64,000 nucleotides of DNA, from positions 248,001-312,000 of the forward strand of contig OZ252283.1 of assembly GCA_965250025.1 (NCBI GenBank), written 5' to 3'. This document shows positions 62,475 through 64,000 of the stretch, piece after piece. The translations under genes and the position numbers were made by a program. The DNA comes from CBDDLD01 sp965250025 (GTDB lineage Bacteria; Bacteroidota; Bacteroidia; Flavobacteriales; Flavobacteriaceae). Each line of letters opens with the position of its first letter. The stretch's first letter is position 1. Under the pieces are notes generated by a model. The model saw nothing but the letters and a program-made list of their open reading frames with translations, was not told the DNA's origin and ran no database searches.

Positions 62475-64000
62475 TTAACCAATGATCATTCCGGCAATTG
62501 TAGCAGATATTAAAGAAGCGATCGTACCCCCAATTAGGGCTTTGATACCAAATTTTGAAAGTTGCTTACGTTGTCCTGGAGCCAGAGATCCTATACCTCC
62601 GATTTGAATACCTATAGAAGCAAAGTTAGCAAAACCACAAAGCATATACGTGGCCATAATAATTGACTTTTCGTAATTGAGATGCGTAGCGTTGGCAACA
62701 TTTTTCAGATCTGCCAACTGAATATAACCGATGAATTCACTGGCAGCCAACTTTATGCCTAATAACTGTCCCATAAGAGCCATATCTTCTTTAGCAACGC
62801 CTATGAGCCACATTAGAGGAGCGAACAGATAACCCAAAAGCATCTCCAGCGATAAACTTTGATAAGGGGTATTATTAACAACCCAAGTGTTTAGTGTAGT
62901 GATGTCTCCAACCCACCCCAAAATACCATTGACCATGGCAATAAATGCTACAAATACCAAAAGCATGGCACCTACATTGACAGCAAGTCTTAAGCCTTCG
63001 GTAGTACCATTAGCAATAGCATCTAGGATATTGGCGCCAATTTTTTCCTGAGAAACAGAAACATCGGTATTGATCTTTTCGGTTTGTGGGAATAAGATCT
63101 TAGAAATCACTATAGCGCCGGGCGCTGCCATCACTGATGCCGCCAATAAATGTTTCGCATAGAACAATCGTAATTCGGGATCATCACCACCCAAAAAGCC
63201 AATATAAGCAGCAAGCACGGCACCTGCAACAGTAGCCATACCACCGATCATAACCAGAAGAATTTCTGATTTGGTCATTTTTTCCAGATAAGCCTTGATT
63301 AAAAGTGGAGCCTCGGTTTGACCAAGAAAAATATTGCCGGCCACACTAAGGCTTTCAGCACCTGATATTTTGAGGGCTTTAGATAACAACCAAGCCATGG
63401 CTTTAACCACTTTTTGAATGATGCCCAAATAGAATAATAAGGACGTTAATGCTGAAAAGAATATTATGGTTGGTAATACCTGGAACGCAAATATAAATCC
63501 AAAAGTATCCATATCGACTACCAGACCTTCAAATAAGAACTTACTTCCGGCTCTAGTAAAATCCAAGACACTTACAAAAAGACTTCCAACCCATTCAAAT
63601 GCATTTTTAACAAAAGATACTTTAAGTACGCCTATAGCTATAAGGAGTTGAAACGCGAGACCAATACCTACAGTTTTCCAATTAACGGCTTTTCTATTGC
63701 TACTAAACAAGTAAGCTATAAAAATAAGCACCAGCATCCCCAACATACCTCTCCATAAACTATTGAAAGAAAACCCTTGACTAGGCGCTATGGTATCTGT
63801 TACAATTATCTTTTTTGAAAATGGCTTGTAATTGTAAAGCACATGGTTTTCTTGGAACACTAATGTAGAATCGGTAAATGTTTTTATTCTGTAATGTCTT
63901 ATAGTGTCATTAGGTTGCGAATAGTACAGCACCAAAACATTATTTTGATGTGTGTAATCACCAGAGGCTCTAAGCCCGTTTTTGGCATCAAGGCTGTAAT
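62475..64000 (-). CDS. Concentrative nucleoside transporter (NupC/CNT), 5'-truncated by the window
   Basis: The frame is open to the window edge, so the start lies outside; at least 508 residues are present. The C-terminal 400 residues are a CNT nucleoside:cation symporter: VLPTIIFFSALTSLLFYLGIIQ, GNIFLGQTEAPLLI (the Gln-Thr-Glu substrate loop), MTKSEILLVMIGGMATVAG and MLCGFANFASIGIQIGG. Before the first helix (FSFNSLWRGMLGM) about 70 residues of soluble, beta-rich sequence (YSLDAKNGLRASGDY, VLYYSQPNDTIRHYRIKTF) form an extra N-terminal domain absent in E. coli NupC. It imports nucleosides, fitting the neighbouring salvage genes. Confidence 0.9.
   Translation of the reverse strand, partial: YSLDAKNGLRASGDYTHQNNVLVLYYSQPNDTIRHYRIKTFTDSTLVFQENHVLYNYKPFSKKIIVTDTIAPSQGFSFNSLWRGMLGMLVLIFIAYLFSSNRKAVNWKTVGIGLAFQLLIAIGVLKVSFVKNAFEWVGSLFVSVLDFTRAGSKFLFEGLVVDMDTFGFIFAFQVLPTIIFFSALTSLLFYLGIIQKVVKAMAWLLSKALKISGAESLSVAGNIFLGQTEAPLLIKAYLEKMTKSEILLVMIGGMATVAGAVLAAYIGFLGGDDPELRLFYAKHLLAASVMAAPGAIVISKILFPQTEKINTDVSVSQEKIGANILDAIANGTTEGLRLAVNVGAMLLVFVAFIAMVNGILGWVGDITTLNTWVVNNTPYQSLSLEMLLGYLFAPLMWLIGVAKEDMALMGQLLGIKLAASEFIGYIQLADLKNVANATHLNYEKSIIMATYMLCGFANFASIGIQIGGIGSLAPGQRKQLSKFGIKALIGGTIASLISATIAGMIIG

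Noticed and set aside
1..64000. CRISPR array, insertion sequence or transposase
   Set aside because: No regularly spaced direct repeats and no transposase or IS ends were seen; the hairpins at 22.8-24.6 kb differ in sequence and spacing and are treated as attC-like instead.

Overview
The window is AT-rich DNA from a member of the Bacteroidota, most likely a marine Flavobacteriaceae species. Signs of this are promoters with the TAnnTTTG-type -7 element, type IX secretion (T9SS) C-terminal sorting domains on three proteins, SPII lipoproteins, flavobacterial fusions such as FolK with a deoxynucleoside kinase, and a polysaccharide utilisation locus (PUL) for a laminarin-type beta-1,3/1,6-glucan.

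Layout. (1) 1-17.2 kb is housekeeping: 3' part of pdxJ, an esterase, tig-clpP-clpX with strong terminators, a GH3-type acyl-adenylating enzyme, a LysE exporter, an AsmA-like protein, a queuosine-precursor transporter, the FolK-kinase fusion, two methyltransferases and mutS. (2) 17.3-17.75 kb holds tRNA-Gly(GCC), tRNA-Leu(TAA) and, behind them, a shrunken remnant of a second tRNA-Leu among stacked terminators. (3) 17.8-25.4 kb is an accessory block, all on the minus strand. Its upper part is built like an integron cassette array without integrase: small genes of unknown function, each followed by a long imperfect hairpin, with matching complementary 7-14 nt boundary sequences at the two ends of each cassette. 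Its lower part holds an AraC regulator, a glyoxalase-like lipoprotein, a beta-lactamase/alpha-beta hydrolase fusion and an Ntn-hydrolase with TPRs. (4) 25.4-32.5 kb holds two T9SS cargo proteins, proC and small conserved proteins. (5) 32.8-54.05 kb is the glucan locus. (6) 54.1-64 kb is envelope and nucleotide/folate housekeeping: a LEA-like lipoprotein, waaA, a sugar aminotransferase, galE, lspA, fabD, a 2TM-DHFR fusion, a glycogen-binding-like small protein, a TonB-domain protein, thyA and a CNT nucleoside transporter cut by the window edge.

How the glucan locus probably works (inference from families). Surface lipoproteins (jelly-roll/BIG2 protein, PKD protein, GH16 laminarinase) and a clan GH-A glycosidase fused to an outer-membrane beta-barrel bind, cut and perhaps admit glucan. 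A lipoprotein GH17 and a lipoprotein GH30 trim beta-1,3 chains and beta-1,6 branches. A GPH-type symporter takes oligosaccharides into the cytoplasm, where a GH149-type beta-1,3-glucan phosphorylase and a signal-less GH17 finish them, giving glucose 1-phosphate. No SusC/SusD pair is present, which makes the barrel fusion the obvious outer-membrane candidate. Regulators sit at both ends: a membrane propeller/Y_Y_Y/LuxR-type sensor interrupted by an in-frame TAG, and a LacI-family repressor that may be read from a leaderless mRNA. A 22-nt motif is shared by the promoters of the first enzyme gene and of the T9SS carbohydrate-binding protein.
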